Assembly: GCF_049994905.1 (NCBI RefSeq) | Contig: NZ_CP188258.1 | Location: forward strand, 2,790,001-2,854,000 | Length of the DNA stretch: 64,000 nucleotides | DNA from: Diaminobutyricibacter sp049994905 | GTDB lineage: Bacteria > Actinomycetota > Actinomycetes > Actinomycetales > Microbacteriaceae | Direction of reading: 5' to 3' | In this document: one piece after another, positions 1 to 8,393 of the stretch | Layout: each line of letters starts with the position of its first letter | How positions within the stretch are numbered: the stretch's first letter is position 1 | Made by a program: the position numbers and the translations under genes | The notes under the pieces: generated by a model | Told to the model about the DNA's origin: nothing | Seen by the model: only the letters and a program-made list of their open reading frames with translations | Databases searched by the model: none

Positions 1-458
1 GTGATGTGCTTCTTCAGCAGTGCCCGCAGCTGGTCGGCGCTCAGGGACGGTGCCTCCGCGGTGAGCCACGACGGGAGCTGGTTGTGCCACACAAGCGTGT
101 GCCCGCGCACAAGCTGGCCGTGGGCTTCGGCGGAGGCGACGAGTGCGTCGGCCGGCGCCCAGTTGTACGTGCCCTGCGTTGGCTCGACTGCGTCCCACTT
201 CATCACGTTCTCCGGCGTCACCGAAGAGAATTGGCTGTTGAGAATTGACGTGTACGCGGGGTTGCTCGCGAGTTGGTCAGTATTGACCGCGGTCCCGATG
301 CGCAAACCCACCGGGGCGGCCAACGCCCGCAAAGAATCGGGAGGGGAAGCTGGGCTTGGATGGGACGGCTCGCTGGCGAAGGCTGCACCCTGACTGAACA
401 GGACAACGCTGACACCGACCACGGCTGTGGTGATGAGGGCAGAACGACGAGATTTCAC
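1..458 (-). CDS. Endo-1,4-beta-xylanase, GH10, N-terminal part (runs off left edge)
   Basis: The gene reads leftwards from a GTG at 456-458, with AAAGGAG at 467-473 eight bases upstream, and leaves the window open. The visible 152 codons start with a Sec-type signal (basic MKSRRS, hydrophobic core, AFA-S cleavage region). They then show GH10 signatures: TPENVMKWDAVEP, and RGHTLVWHNQLPSW, which binds the substrate near subsite -1. The protein should be secreted and cut xylan internally. The two catalytic glutamates lie beyond the edge, so whether the gene is intact cannot be judged. Confidence 0.88.
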   Translation of the reverse strand, partial: MKSRRSALITTAVVGVSVVLFSQGAAFASEPSHPSPASPPDSLRALAAPVGLRIGTAVNTDQLASNPAYTSILNSQFSSVTPENVMKWDAVEPTQGTYNWAPADALVASAEAHGQLVRGHTLVWHNQLPSWLTAEAPSLSADQLRALLKKHI

Positions 459-508
459 GTCAGGTACTCCTTTGTACGGATCTCATTTGCATGGATCTCA
501 TTGGGATA

Positions 509-520
509 GAAATCGATTTC
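509..520. promoter_or_regulatory. Palindromic operator candidate upstream of the xylanase gene
   Basis: GAAATCGATTTC is a perfect 12-bp palindrome 50 bp upstream of the xylanase start, in the divergent gap with the DoxX gene. Its size and central CG resemble LacI-family operators that control glycanase genes in actinobacteria. No regulator gene is adjacent, so the binding protein is unknown. Confidence 0.4.
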
Positions 521-713
521 GTAAGGCACGAAAAGGTCGACCCCTATATGTTGTTTCGTCAGACTAATTCGCCCACTTTGACCTGTCAATGGGGTTAGAC
601 GAACGTGTCTAATGCATGCATTCAGGTCGCCGCCGATCGTCGCCGGGCAGAAGGTGAACTCCGTCGGCGAGAGCCGCTCGCGCGTGCGGGTGCAAGGGGG
701 TACCGTCGCGTCT

Positions 714-1265
714 ATGACAGCTGGAACAGGCAAACTCCTCGTCCGTCTCGTGGTCGGCAGCGTGTTCGCCGCCCACGGCCTCCAAAAACTCCGCGGCGCG
801 TTCGGCGGGCCTGGACTCGAGGGCACCGAGAAAATGGTCGCTAGCATGCAGATGCAACCGGCGGCTCTCCAGGCACGTGCGGTTGCGCTCACCGAGACGG
901 TCGGAGGGATCGCCATAGCGGCCGGCGCAGCTACCCCCCTTGCCGCGGCCGGCCTGATCGCGACCATGGTCACGGCGATCCGCAAGGTGCACTGGAAGAA
1001 CGGCCCGTGGAACTCGAACGGTGGGTTCGAGTTCAACGCGGTGCTGATCGCTGTCGTCACGGCGCTGTCGATCGACGGCCCGGGCAAGGCGTCCGTGGAC
1101 GCGGCCTTGGGAAAGGCACGCTGGGGCATCCTGGGCGGGCTGTTCGCGCTCGGCGCCGGCATCGTCGGTTCGTTTGCCGCGATCGAATTCGGCCGCAGAG
1201 CATCCGAATCGATGGATGCGGAGCCCAGCGACAGGCACGATCGCGACGACGAAACACCTATTTGA
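714..1265 (+). CDS. DoxX family membrane protein
   Basis: A 183-aa integral membrane protein. The start MTAGTGKLLVRLVVGSVF leads into the first helix, followed by AAHGLQKLRGAFGGPGLEGTEKM, the typical DoxX signature (helix, HGxQKL, then a Gly-rich loop). Three further hydrophobic segments follow. I chose ATG 714 rather than the longer upstream frame because the helix begins directly after it; AAGGGGG at 694-700 is a somewhat distant ribosome binding site. Some DoxX proteins take part in redox or thiol stress responses, but the role of this one is unknown. Its stop codon overlaps the operator of the next gene. Confidence 0.8.
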   Translation: MTAGTGKLLVRLVVGSVFAAHGLQKLRGAFGGPGLEGTEKMVASMQMQPAALQARAVALTETVGGIAIAAGAATPLAAAGLIATMVTAIRKVHWKNGPWNSNGGFEFNAVLIAVVTALSIDGPGKASVDAALGKARWGILGGLFALGAGIVGSFAAIEFGRRASESMDAEPSDRHDRDDETPI

Positions 1266-1289
1266 CCGGCCGGTCAATCAAGCTAGAAT
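1262..1289 (+). promoter_or_regulatory. Promoter with embedded 16-bp palindromic operator
   Basis: TTGACCGGCCGGTCAA (1262-1277) is a perfect palindrome whose left end serves as a -35 (TTGACC). A -10 TAGAAT follows at 1284-1289 after a 16-bp spacer, so a bound repressor would block the promoter of the SPW gene. The palindrome covers the stop codon of the DoxX gene. The TetR gene at 1739 is the obvious candidate repressor. Confidence 0.6.
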
Positions 1290-1339
1290 CGAAGGTGACC
1301 CCCAGATCGGGAGCCAACCGATGAAGGAGGTTGGTGTCG

Positions 1340-1693
1340 ATGAAGAAATGGACTCGCTGGCAGGACTGGGTGGTGGTTGCAGCCGGTGTCTACGTAGCAT
1401 TGTCGACGCTATGGACAACCCAAATGGGCGCATCCATGTCGTTCATGCTTGTTCTCGGGGTCCTGATGGTTGCAGCGGGAGTGTGGAGTCTGGCGATGCC
1501 GGGCCTCGTCTCAATGGAGTGGGTCCATGTCGCTCTCGGCGCCCTGCTCATCATTTCGCCGTGGGTGGGCAACTACGCGTCAAGCGCAGGAGCCGCCTGG
1601 ACATCGTGGATCGCTGGAGTCGTCGTACTCGCCGCCGGCCTCCTGGCCGTGCAGCCTGCAATGAAGATGCATCACGTGCAACCAACTCACTAG
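1340..1693 (+). CDS. SPW-repeat membrane protein
   Basis: A 117-aa protein with four hydrophobic segments. It has two copies of the pattern W-Q-D-W near the start and ISPWVGNY in the second half, which is the hallmark of the SPW repeat family (two-helix units with Ser-Pro-Trp). ATG 1340 follows GAAGGAGG (1323-1330) at nine bases, better than the TTG nine bases earlier. The molecular role of SPW proteins is not known. It is probably repressed by the TetR protein encoded downstream, through the operator at 1262-1277. Confidence 0.78.
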   Translation: MKKWTRWQDWVVVAAGVYVALSTLWTTQMGASMSFMLVLGVLMVAAGVWSLAMPGLVSMEWVHVALGALLIISPWVGNYASSAGAAWTSWIAGVVVLAAGLLAVQPAMKMHHVQPTH

Positions 1694-1705
1694 AACAACC
1701 CGATC

Positions 1706-1732
1706 GCGAGGGGCCGGCCGCCGGCCCCTCGC
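1706..1732 (+). terminator. Strong GC hairpin, likely terminator
   Basis: GCGAGGGGCCGG pairs perfectly with CCGGCCCCTCGC around a 3-nt loop, 12 bp after the SPW stop codon. No T-run follows, as is common for terminators in high-GC actinobacteria. Confidence 0.6.
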
Positions 1733-1738
1733 ACAGTA

Positions 1739-2350
1739 TTGAAGCGGCAGCAGACAGTGGAAAACGTAGGAGAAGCGCGCACACGGATACTCGACGCCGC
1801 CGAAAGCCTCTTTGCCCAACGCGGGTTCGACGCGACGGCGACCTCAGCCATCGCCGAGGCAGCCGCAGTTCCCAAGGGCCTCTTGTTCTACTACTTCCCG
1901 TCCAAGAAGGACATGCTCGCGTCTTTGGTCGGCGAAAGGCTCGGGCCGGGCAGGATCGACCCGGACCCACTGATAGAACCAGGCAACCCCGTCAGGTCCC
2001 TGCTGAATCTGAGCCAGAAGCTCTTTCGGGTGCAAGCGGACTCCGATGTGATCCGCGTGATCGTGTGGCGCGAGCAGCATTCCCACCCCGAGGTCAAAGC
2101 CAAACTCGCCGCGCACCGGCGGGCTTTGTACGCGACGATTGAAAAGGTTCTGGCCGGCAGCCTCCACATTCCGGTCGGCAGCAAACGACTTCGCGCAGCT
2201 GCACTCGCGTGGGGCGCAATCGTCACGACTCCCCCGCTCGAGGACGAGTCGATCGAGAGCACGTCGCGAGAGCAAATGGACGACCCGCTCGAACACCTCA
2301 CCTCACTCGCCGAGCTTCTCTGCGCCGGCTTGCAAGACGGTTCAGAGTGA
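1739..2350 (+). CDS. TetR family transcriptional regulator
   Basis: About 203 aa. The N-terminal helix-turn-helix reads AESLFAQRGFDATATSAIAEAAAVPKGLLFYYFPSKKDML, the standard TetR pattern with FYYF-x-SKK. The rest is a helical ligand-binding domain with no recognised specificity. The start is either TTG 1739 or GTG 1757; neither has a good ribosome binding site. It lies downstream of the DoxX and SPW genes and is the best candidate to bind the palindrome at 1262-1277. Confidence 0.88.
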   Translation: MKRQQTVENVGEARTRILDAAESLFAQRGFDATATSAIAEAAAVPKGLLFYYFPSKKDMLASLVGERLGPGRIDPDPLIEPGNPVRSLLNLSQKLFRVQADSDVIRVIVWREQHSHPEVKAKLAAHRRALYATIEKVLAGSLHIPVGSKRLRAAALAWGAIVTTPPLEDESIESTSREQMDDPLEHLTSLAELLCAGLQDGSE

Positions 2351-2411
2351 CCAGGTAACGATTCGCCGCGATCACCCGCTCGATGCTCGATCTGCCTGGC
2401 AACGGTTCCTC

Positions 2412-3017
2412 CTACTGATCAACCACGTCGTAGGTCACGTGTGTCGCCCGCGGAGAATGGATGACCTCCCGTTGCACGAGCGCCATCTTCCCCGCGAGTG
2501 TGAAGAGCCGAGTGCCGGCGCCCATCAGCAGCGGTGAGAAATGGATGTGGAGCTCGTCGACCAGCCCGGCCGCGAGACACTGATCGACGACGTTCGCGCC
2601 GCCCATCACGACGACATTCTTGTCTCCGGCTGCCTCGCCGGCCAGCCGGACGGCCTCGGAAACGCCGCCGGGGACGAACCGGAACCGCGAGGCCAGACGC
2701 ACCTTTTCCGGCGGTTCGTGGGTGACGACGAAACAGGGAGGTGCGACCGACTGGTCTTGATCGTAACCGTAGCCGATGTCGTCGTTCCAGCCATCCGGTC
2801 CGTCAACGACGTCGAACAGGCGGCGGCCGAGGACGACCGCGCCGGTGCTCTCGAAAGCGCGCGCGAGCACCTCGTCATCGATCGGCGATCGGGGCTGTTC
2901 GAGCACCCAGGCGTGGATGCCCTCTCCCCCGATGCCCAGTCCGTGGGCCGGACCCGCGTCGGGACCTGTGACGTAGCCGTCGATCGACATGGAGATGTCG
3001 GCGATCACTCTGCTCAT
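2412..3017 (-). CDS. Dihydrofolate reductase-like (RibD C-terminal domain) protein
   Basis: 201 aa starting MSRVIADISMSIDGYVTG, typical of the DHFR/RibD-C fold used by small NADPH-dependent reductases. VVLGRRLFDV, DKNVVVMGGANVVDQ (nucleotide-binding GGxNV) and DELHIHFSPLLMGAGTRLF also fit. ATG 3017 follows AGGAGGACC. A longer upstream frame is not needed. It lies 10 bp downstream of the TIM-barrel hydrolase gene and is probably co-transcribed. The substrate is unknown. Confidence 0.85.
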   Translation of the reverse strand: MSRVIADISMSIDGYVTGPDAGPAHGLGIGGEGIHAWVLEQPRSPIDDEVLARAFESTGAVVLGRRLFDVVDGPDGWNDDIGYGYDQDQSVAPPCFVVTHEPPEKVRLASRFRFVPGGVSEAVRLAGEAAGDKNVVVMGGANVVDQCLAAGLVDELHIHFSPLLMGAGTRLFTLAGKMALVQREVIHSPRATHVTYDVVDQ

Positions 3018-3027
3018 GATGGTCCTC

Positions 3028-4545
3028 CTACTTCTCCGTGCGCGACAGATACAGCACCGCGGGCCCGGGTGCGACCGGTGAGGTGAACTCGACCATGCTC
3101 GCCGGCCCATCCACGGTCACCTTGTCCGCGAGGACGGTCTCGCGACGGTCGATTCCGAACCACTCCGCCTCGTACCTGCCCGGGGGGAGCTCGATCGTGA
3201 ACGCTCGCTGGTCGCTGTCCGCCTGTAGGACGAGGTACTCGACGCCGGGGTTCACCAGGGCGAAGCCGTCGGGACCGACATCCGTCAGGGGCCCCATGTC
3301 GACCAGTCCGACGCGCTCAGCGAACCGGCGGGTGTCCCCCATCGCCCAACGTGCGGGCTCGTACGCTTCGAACGGGGGCACGCCGGTGTCGGCCGGTGCA
3401 GCTCCGGTTGGTTCGAGTCCAGCGATGAGGCCGTAGTCCATCAGGATGGGGTGGTGGCCGCGAAGGAACGTCTTCCAAGCCCAGAGCGCGTCGCCCTGTC
3501 CTGGCGCGTAGTGGTCGGTGTCGCTGATGACGACCTTCGTTCCGTCGGCGACGGGAGGGTTGACGTACCAGTGCGACGGCGGAGATCCTGGCGCCATCGG
3601 GTGTCCGCCGTCGGCGAAGATCTCATCGTCGTAGCCGGGCGAGATCCATTCGGCGCGACTTGCGAGAAGCGGGTCATTGACTGCGGTCTGCACCGCGACA
3701 GGAAACTGCATCGTCATCCCGATTGGATGGGCGTCGTAGCCGCGCGCCTGCTCGTGGTGTTTGACGATGTCGATCACCCGGTACTGCCATTCAGTTGTGT
3801 CTCCCCACTCCGGGGCCGTGTCCAGACCGAGGAACCCCGCGAACTCGTCGGTGACCGCTCCACCGCCGGAGGACTCGTTGGCCACCTCCCACAGCACATT
3901 GGGGAGGTCATGGAGCGTGTCGACGACCCTCCGCACGTACTCATCCTGAATCGACTGCACATTCGGGTCGAGCGGCAGCACCTGCAGGTCGTCGATCGAT
4001 GCGGCGTCGATACCGTTCACGTTGTTGTCCGCGTGAAACGGGTGTCCTTCGATGTGGTCCGGCGCAGGACTGAGGTGGAGGGCCCAGCCGTCGAACAGCA
4101 TGACCCCGACATAGATGCCCGCTTCTCCCGCCGCGACCACACGCTGGCGCAGCCGCTGGAAATAGGTGTCGTCCAGCCGGTACAGGTCGAAGCGAGGCTT
4201 GCCGTCCTTCGCGACGCCCGGACCGGTATGGAGCCACGGCTGCGGGCTCATGTTCAAGTGATAGTTTCCACCGGCGGCCTGCGACCGGAACTGCTCCCAG
4301 CGCCACAGCCTGATGAAGTTGTGGCCACGCTCCCTCAGGAATTCCAGATAGGCGTCGTAGTCGAACCTCTCCGGTTCGTCCGGTCCTTCTCGTCCAGGGC
4401 CCATCCCGTCGTGCAGGTTGTTCCAGATGTGGGATCCGGTGAGGTAGACCGCACGCCCGGCAGTCGGGCCGGAAGCGGACGTGAAGTACCTCGGGTTTCG
4501 CTCTGAGACGACGAGTGGTCCCATTGCCGTCCGCGTGTTCGTCAT
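3028..4545 (-). CDS. Putative glycoside hydrolase-like TIM-barrel protein with C-terminal beta-domain
   Basis: 505 aa, no signal peptide, so probably cytoplasmic. The central part resembles clan-A glycosidases: FLRERGHNFIRLWRWEQ early, then NVLWEVANESS, where N223-E224 sits where the acid/base Asn-Glu pair is expected. The last ~90 residues (FALVNPGVEYLVLQADSD onwards) look like the small beta-sandwich domain that follows DUF4038-type or apiosidase-like barrels. GGAG nine bases upstream supports the ATG. The sugar cleaved cannot be told from the sequence. The DHFR-like gene follows closely. Confidence 0.6.
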   Translation of the reverse strand: MTNTRTAMGPLVVSERNPRYFTSASGPTAGRAVYLTGSHIWNNLHDGMGPGREGPDEPERFDYDAYLEFLRERGHNFIRLWRWEQFRSQAAGGNYHLNMSPQPWLHTGPGVAKDGKPRFDLYRLDDTYFQRLRQRVVAAGEAGIYVGVMLFDGWALHLSPAPDHIEGHPFHADNNVNGIDAASIDDLQVLPLDPNVQSIQDEYVRRVVDTLHDLPNVLWEVANESSGGGAVTDEFAGFLGLDTAPEWGDTTEWQYRVIDIVKHHEQARGYDAHPIGMTMQFPVAVQTAVNDPLLASRAEWISPGYDDEIFADGGHPMAPGSPPSHWYVNPPVADGTKVVISDTDHYAPGQGDALWAWKTFLRGHHPILMDYGLIAGLEPTGAAPADTGVPPFEAYEPARWAMGDTRRFAERVGLVDMGPLTDVGPDGFALVNPGVEYLVLQADSDQRAFTIELPPGRYEAEWFGIDRRETVLADKVTVDGPASMVEFTSPVAPGPAVLYLSRTEK

Positions 4546-4590
4546 GGTCGTTTGCTCCGTTCGTCCGATGAGTCAGCGTGGAACAAGTCG

Positions 4591-5577
4591 TCACCTATCG
4601 ACGTAGCCCAGGTGCTGGGCGTTGTAGCGCTCCCCTTGGACGCCGATGCGTTGGGCGAGGCCGTCGAGGTCGGAGCGCTCGTCCGCCGAGAGCGCCACCG
4701 TGGTGGCGTCCGCGTTCTCCTGGATGCGCGGGGTGCGGCGGGTGCCCGGGATCGGGACGATCCACGGCTGCTGCGCCAGCAGCCAGGCCAGGGCGACCTG
4801 CCCCGGTGTGACATCTTTGGTCGCGGCGAGCTCTTTCACATGGTCGACCAACGCCTGGTTCGCGGCGAGGTTCTGCTCTTCGAAGCGGGGCACCCGGCGC
4901 CGGATGTCGTCGTCCGCGAATGCGGTGGAGGTGTCGACTGTTCCGGTGAGGAATCCCTTGCCGAGTGGGCTGAACGGCACGAACCCGATCCCCAGTTCTG
5001 CCAGAGTCGGCAGCACGTCGGTTTCCGGGTCGCGGGTCCACAGCGAGTACTCGCTCTGCACCGCGGTGACCGGGTAGACAGCGTGCGCTGTGCGGATCGT
5101 GGATGCTGATGCTTCGGAGAGGCCGAAGTGGCGCACCTTCCCCTCCGCGACCAGCTCGCCCACCGTGCCGGCGACATCCTCGATCGGCACCCCGGGGTCC
5201 ACCCGGTGCTGGTAGAAGAGGTCGATCACATCGCTTCGCAACCGCTTCAGCGATGCGTCGGCGACTCGCCGGATCTGCTCGGGCCGACTGTCGAGCCCGA
5301 CGCTGGCTCCGTCCTGGATGTTCCAGCCGAACTTTGTAGCGATCACGACCTGGTCGCGCAACGGCTCCAGGGCTTCGCCCACGAGCTCTTCGTTGACGTA
5401 CGGTCCGTACACCTCTGCCGTGTCGAAGAACGTCACGCCCAGATCGACTGCTGAGCGGAGTACAGCGATCATGTCCTCGCGGCTTCCGGGGTTCGGACCG
5501 TAGCTCTGGGACATGCCCATGCAGCCCAGCCCGATCGCAGAAACCTGCAGGCCTTGCCCGAGTGTGCGTGCGTGCAT
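4591..5577 (-). CDS. Aldo/keto reductase
   Basis: 328 aa with the full AKR tetrad: D52 and Y57 in FFDTAEVYGPYVNEE, K82 in ATKFGW and H124 in LFYQHRVDP. The C-terminal IPGTRRTPRIQENADA is the NADPH phosphate-binding loop. It should reduce aldehydes or ketones in the cytoplasm with NADPH; the preferred substrate is not visible. AGGAG lies six bases before the ATG. The next gene downstream on the same strand starts 45 bp away, so an operon is possible. Confidence 0.92.
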   Translation of the reverse strand: MHARTLGQGLQVSAIGLGCMGMSQSYGPNPGSREDMIAVLRSAVDLGVTFFDTAEVYGPYVNEELVGEALEPLRDQVVIATKFGWNIQDGASVGLDSRPEQIRRVADASLKRLRSDVIDLFYQHRVDPGVPIEDVAGTVGELVAEGKVRHFGLSEASASTIRTAHAVYPVTAVQSEYSLWTRDPETDVLPTLAELGIGFVPFSPLGKGFLTGTVDTSTAFADDDIRRRVPRFEEQNLAANQALVDHVKELAATKDVTPGQVALAWLLAQQPWIVPIPGTRRTPRIQENADATTVALSADERSDLDGLAQRIGVQGERYNAQHLGYVDR

Positions 5578-5703
5578 GTGTTACTCCTGAGTCCAGCCGG
5601 TCATGTCATCAGTCATGCCATCCAGTGAACGCCAACTCTCGCGCACATGGGAGTCCCTGTTTGGCGTGGAGGAGCGCATAGCTCCGCTCGGTAGAGTTCC
5701 CGA

Positions 5704-6282
5704 GTGGAACTTCAGTCAAAGCCCGACACTGTCCGCGATGAGCCGCTCACGTGGCGCACGATGACCCTGCTCGTGAAGATCGGGACGGTCGTCATCTGGG
5801 TGGCGTTCGTCCTCTATCTCGTCTTCCTCCTGAAGCTGCTGCTGTTCTCGCGCGCGCTCGGCTCGGAACGCTCGCTCAACCTGATCCCATTCGCGACCAT
5901 CTCGAACTACCTGTTCAGTGACTCGGCAGGGGTGAAAAGGGTCGCGATCGGCAACATCCTCGGCAACGTCGTAGCGTTCGTCCCGCTCGGCGCGTTCCTG
6001 CCCTTGTTGCGGCGCCGAATCGGGATGTGGTCGAACCTTCTTATCGTCGTCTGCGCGAGCGTGTCGGTGGAGCTCGTCCAAGGCATCTTCGGAGTCGGCG
6101 CCTCGGACATCGACGATGTCATCCTGAACACACTCGGCGGGCTCGTCGGCATCCTGTTCTTCACCCTCCTGCGGGTGCTCCTGCGCCGTTGGAGTCGGCT
6201 GATCATTGTGATGGCCGTGCTGTCGCTCCTGGCGGTGCCGATCCTCTCTTATCTGCTGTTCGCGATCAGATTGCGCATGTAA
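5704..6282 (+). CDS. VanZ family membrane protein
   Basis: 192 aa with about five hydrophobic segments. LNLIPFATISNYL, GNILGNVVAFVPLGAFLPLL and SVSVELVQGIFGVGASDIDDVILNTLGG are the standard VanZ-like signature with its conserved polar residues inside the membrane. The function of stand-alone VanZ proteins is unclear; the founding member gives low-level teicoplanin resistance. GTG start, weak ribosome binding site. Confidence 0.88.
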   Translation: MELQSKPDTVRDEPLTWRTMTLLVKIGTVVIWVAFVLYLVFLLKLLLFSRALGSERSLNLIPFATISNYLFSDSAGVKRVAIGNILGNVVAFVPLGAFLPLLRRRIGMWSNLLIVVCASVSVELVQGIFGVGASDIDDVILNTLGGLVGILFFTLLRVLLRRWSRLIIVMAVLSLLAVPILSYLLFAIRLRM

Positions 6283-6322
6283 TCCGGGTGAACGCCGACT
6301 CGACCGGCCTGGTCAAAGCGAC

Positions 6323-6667
6323 CTAGCGGCCCTGGCGCTTCTTGAACGGCTTCGGCTGCCCCTTCACGGCCGGGGCGCGACCCTTGCCCTTCGAGGCTTT
6401 GGCTTTGCCGCCGGCCGGAACGACAGGCTTCACCTGGGCAGGTGCCGCGGCGATCTCGTCCCGCGCTGTGGCAAGAAAGAGGACTCCGGCTTCCGTCAGC
6501 TGGGTTCTCGCGCCGTCGCGGACAAAGAGCGGAGTTCCCACTTCCTTTTCAAGCTTCGAAATCGACGAGTAGAGGGAAGCGAGCGGGATGTTGAGTGCCT
6601 GTGCCGCACGCGGAAAATGCAGTTCCTCAGCCACGGCGACAAACCGGACGAGCAGGGTGATGTTCAC
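6323..6667 (-). CDS. HTH-only LysR-like protein with basic tail
   Basis: 114 aa. Residues 1-60 match the LysR winged helix (LLVRFVAVAEELHFPRAAQ, then LSSLEK-like SSISKLEKEVGTPLF and LTEAG), but the effector-binding domain is absent. In its place is a Lys/Arg/Pro-rich tail (GKAKASKGKGRAP and onwards to PFKKRQGR). The GTG start at 6667 overlaps the stop of the N-acetyltransferase gene by 4 bp (GTGA), so translation is coupled. The protein may bind DNA without a ligand, helped by its basic tail. It is not an obvious truncation, because the tail is in frame and ends in a regular stop. Confidence 0.75.
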   Translation of the reverse strand: MNITLLVRFVAVAEELHFPRAAQALNIPLASLYSSISKLEKEVGTPLFVRDGARTQLTEAGVLFLATARDEIAAAPAQVKPVVPAGGKAKASKGKGRAPAVKGQPKPFKKRQGR

Positions 6668-7569
6668 AGGGGCCCCTCGTGGATCGCCGCCTGTCGCGCC
6701 CGCCACGCCTCCTCCGCGCGCTGCATGCGATCGAACAGCGCCACACGGTCGTCGTCGCCGATGGCCGACAGGTCGAGTTGGAACACATCGTCCGCGACCT
6801 CAAACCACTCCTCGGCGGATGTCAGGATGCGGGTCGAACGTCCGCTGGCATCGTCCCTGCTCAACTCGTCGTTGAGGATGAAGTCGGTCCCGAGTGCGTC
6901 GCGGCGGAAGAGCTCGCAGGTCTGGACGAACGGGGACTGCGGCGACGTCGAGAGTTCAGCGTGATACCCGCTGAAGTCCTCCCACACGGCCGGCGCAAGC
7001 GTGAAGTCCATGCTGTGGAAGGTCGTCTGAACCGGATCGGTGAAGAACCGCCAAGCATCCGGTGCGATGTCCGGCAGCGCCTGCAACCGGAAGCTGAAAG
7101 GGCCCTGGACGTGGACGCCCTCCCGCAACGGGATCGGCTCGTGGTGCGAGTTCGCCAGGCCCACGTCGATCGACCACCGTTCGCCATCGATCACGACAGT
7201 GAGGGCCAGGTGTGTGCCGTACTCGTCGGGTGTCGTCTTCGCACGCTCGACGCTGCCATTGATCTGCCCACGATGCAGCGTGACGTCATATCCAAGGGCG
7301 GTCAGAAGCGTGGCGAAGGCATTGTTCAGGTTGAAGCAGTAGCCGCCCCGGCCCGCGAGGATGCGGTCGATGGATTCCTCCGGGCTGATGCCCTGAGGAC
7401 GTCCGAGCTGGATGTCGATGTTCTCGAAGGCGATCCGCTCGACGTGCGCGCGGTGCAGCCCGCGCAGAGTGTCGAGCGTCGGAGCTCCGAGGGACTCTGA
7501 GGTGTCGACTCCGAGTCTGGTCAGATACGGCGCGACCCACTCGGGGTGGCTGGACTTCTCGGGGATCAT
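6664..7569 (-). CDS. Arylamine N-acetyltransferase
   Basis: 301 aa with the NAT catalytic triad: C78 in RGGYCFN, H120 in YGTHLAL and D135 in SIDVGLAN. Family members move acetyl from acetyl-CoA to arylamines or hydrazines. The usual RGGYCFE has Asn instead of Glu here. The C-terminal third contains TSPQSPFVQTC, common in this family. The ribosome binding site is weak (GGGGG). It is coupled to the HTH-only regulator downstream. Confidence 0.92.
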   Translation of the reverse strand: MIPEKSSHPEWVAPYLTRLGVDTSESLGAPTLDTLRGLHRAHVERIAFENIDIQLGRPQGISPEESIDRILAGRGGYCFNLNNAFATLLTALGYDVTLHRGQINGSVERAKTTPDEYGTHLALTVVIDGERWSIDVGLANSHHEPIPLREGVHVQGPFSFRLQALPDIAPDAWRFFTDPVQTTFHSMDFTLAPAVWEDFSGYHAELSTSPQSPFVQTCELFRRDALGTDFILNDELSRDDASGRSTRILTSAEEWFEVADDVFQLDLSAIGDDDRVALFDRMQRAEEAWRARQAAIHEGPL

Positions 7570-7622
7570 GGCCCCCGAAGACTAGCGCCTCCGAGGGCCC
7601 ACGCCAAGCGCCCTCCCGACGG

Positions 7623-8381
7623 CTACCAGGGGACCCGTGTGCCATCCCAGGACCAGAGCGCGCCTGTTGGGCCGTCGTCGGGAAGGAGCGCAAGGCGGAC
7701 CGCGCCTGTGGCGGCCTCGGCCGGGTCTCCGCCGGCGGACATCCCGGGGACCAGATTCGTGCGGCGCAGGCCTGGCGCAAGCGCATTGACCTTGAAGTGC
7801 TCGCCGAGGGCTTGAGCGGTGAACAGGGTGACAGCATTGGCCGCCGTCTTGGAGCTTCGGTAGGCAAGACCGCCACCGTGAACCCGTTCCCAATCGAACT
7901 GTGGGTTAGGTCCGCTGGCCCAGGTCAGCGATCCCGTACCGCTGGACACATTCACGATGCGAGGGTGCGCCGACCGGCTCAATGCTGGAAGGAAGCCTTG
8001 TGTGACGGCGATGAGACCGAAGACATTGGTCTCATAGGCAGTTCGGAGTTGCCCGAGCTGTGTGCCGGTGATGTCTTCGCCACCGGGGTTCACCCCAGCG
8101 TTATTGACCAGGATTCCCAGCTCACCTATCCGTTCCGCCGCTGCTGCAACGGATGAGGGATCGGTGACGTCCAGCTGTACAGGGCGCACCGCAGACCCCA
8201 GTTCCTCGGCGGCCCGCTGTCCTGTGGCGAAGTCGCGCGCGCCGAGCCACACCGTGACACCCTGATCGGCCAACTGCCGCGCAATCTCGAACCCGATTCC
8301 GCTGTTGCCTCCAGTGACCAGCGCGACAGCTCCGGATGCAGGTGGCCGGATCTGAGAAGGAAGACGGTCTGGTTGAGTCAT
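7623..8381 (-). CDS. Short-chain dehydrogenase/reductase
   Basis: 252 aa with classical SDR motifs: TGGNSGIG cofactor loop at 23-30, NNAG at 93-96, serine in VNVSSG, and the catalytic pair Y174/K178 in YRSSK. GARDF after the second strand suggests NADP preference. ATG 8381 follows GGAG five bases upstream. The upstream frame extension is not used. It is divergent from a TetR gene, with paired operators between them, so expression is probably induced when the TetR ligand, perhaps its substrate, is present. Confidence 0.92.
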   Translation of the reverse strand: MTQPDRLPSQIRPPASGAVALVTGGNSGIGFEIARQLADQGVTVWLGARDFATGQRAAEELGSAVRPVQLDVTDPSSVAAAAERIGELGILVNNAGVNPGGEDITGTQLGQLRTAYETNVFGLIAVTQGFLPALSRSAHPRIVNVSSGTGSLTWASGPNPQFDWERVHGGGLAYRSSKTAANAVTLFTAQALGEHFKVNALAPGLRRTNLVPGMSAGGDPAEAATGAVRLALLPDDGPTGALWSWDGTRVPW

Positions 8382-8393
8382 GATTACTCCAAC

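Noticed and set aside
455..1162. Long minus-strand frame opposite the DoxX gene
   Set aside because: It is the antisense shadow of the DoxX gene, with an Arg/Pro/Ala-rich translation and no family motif.
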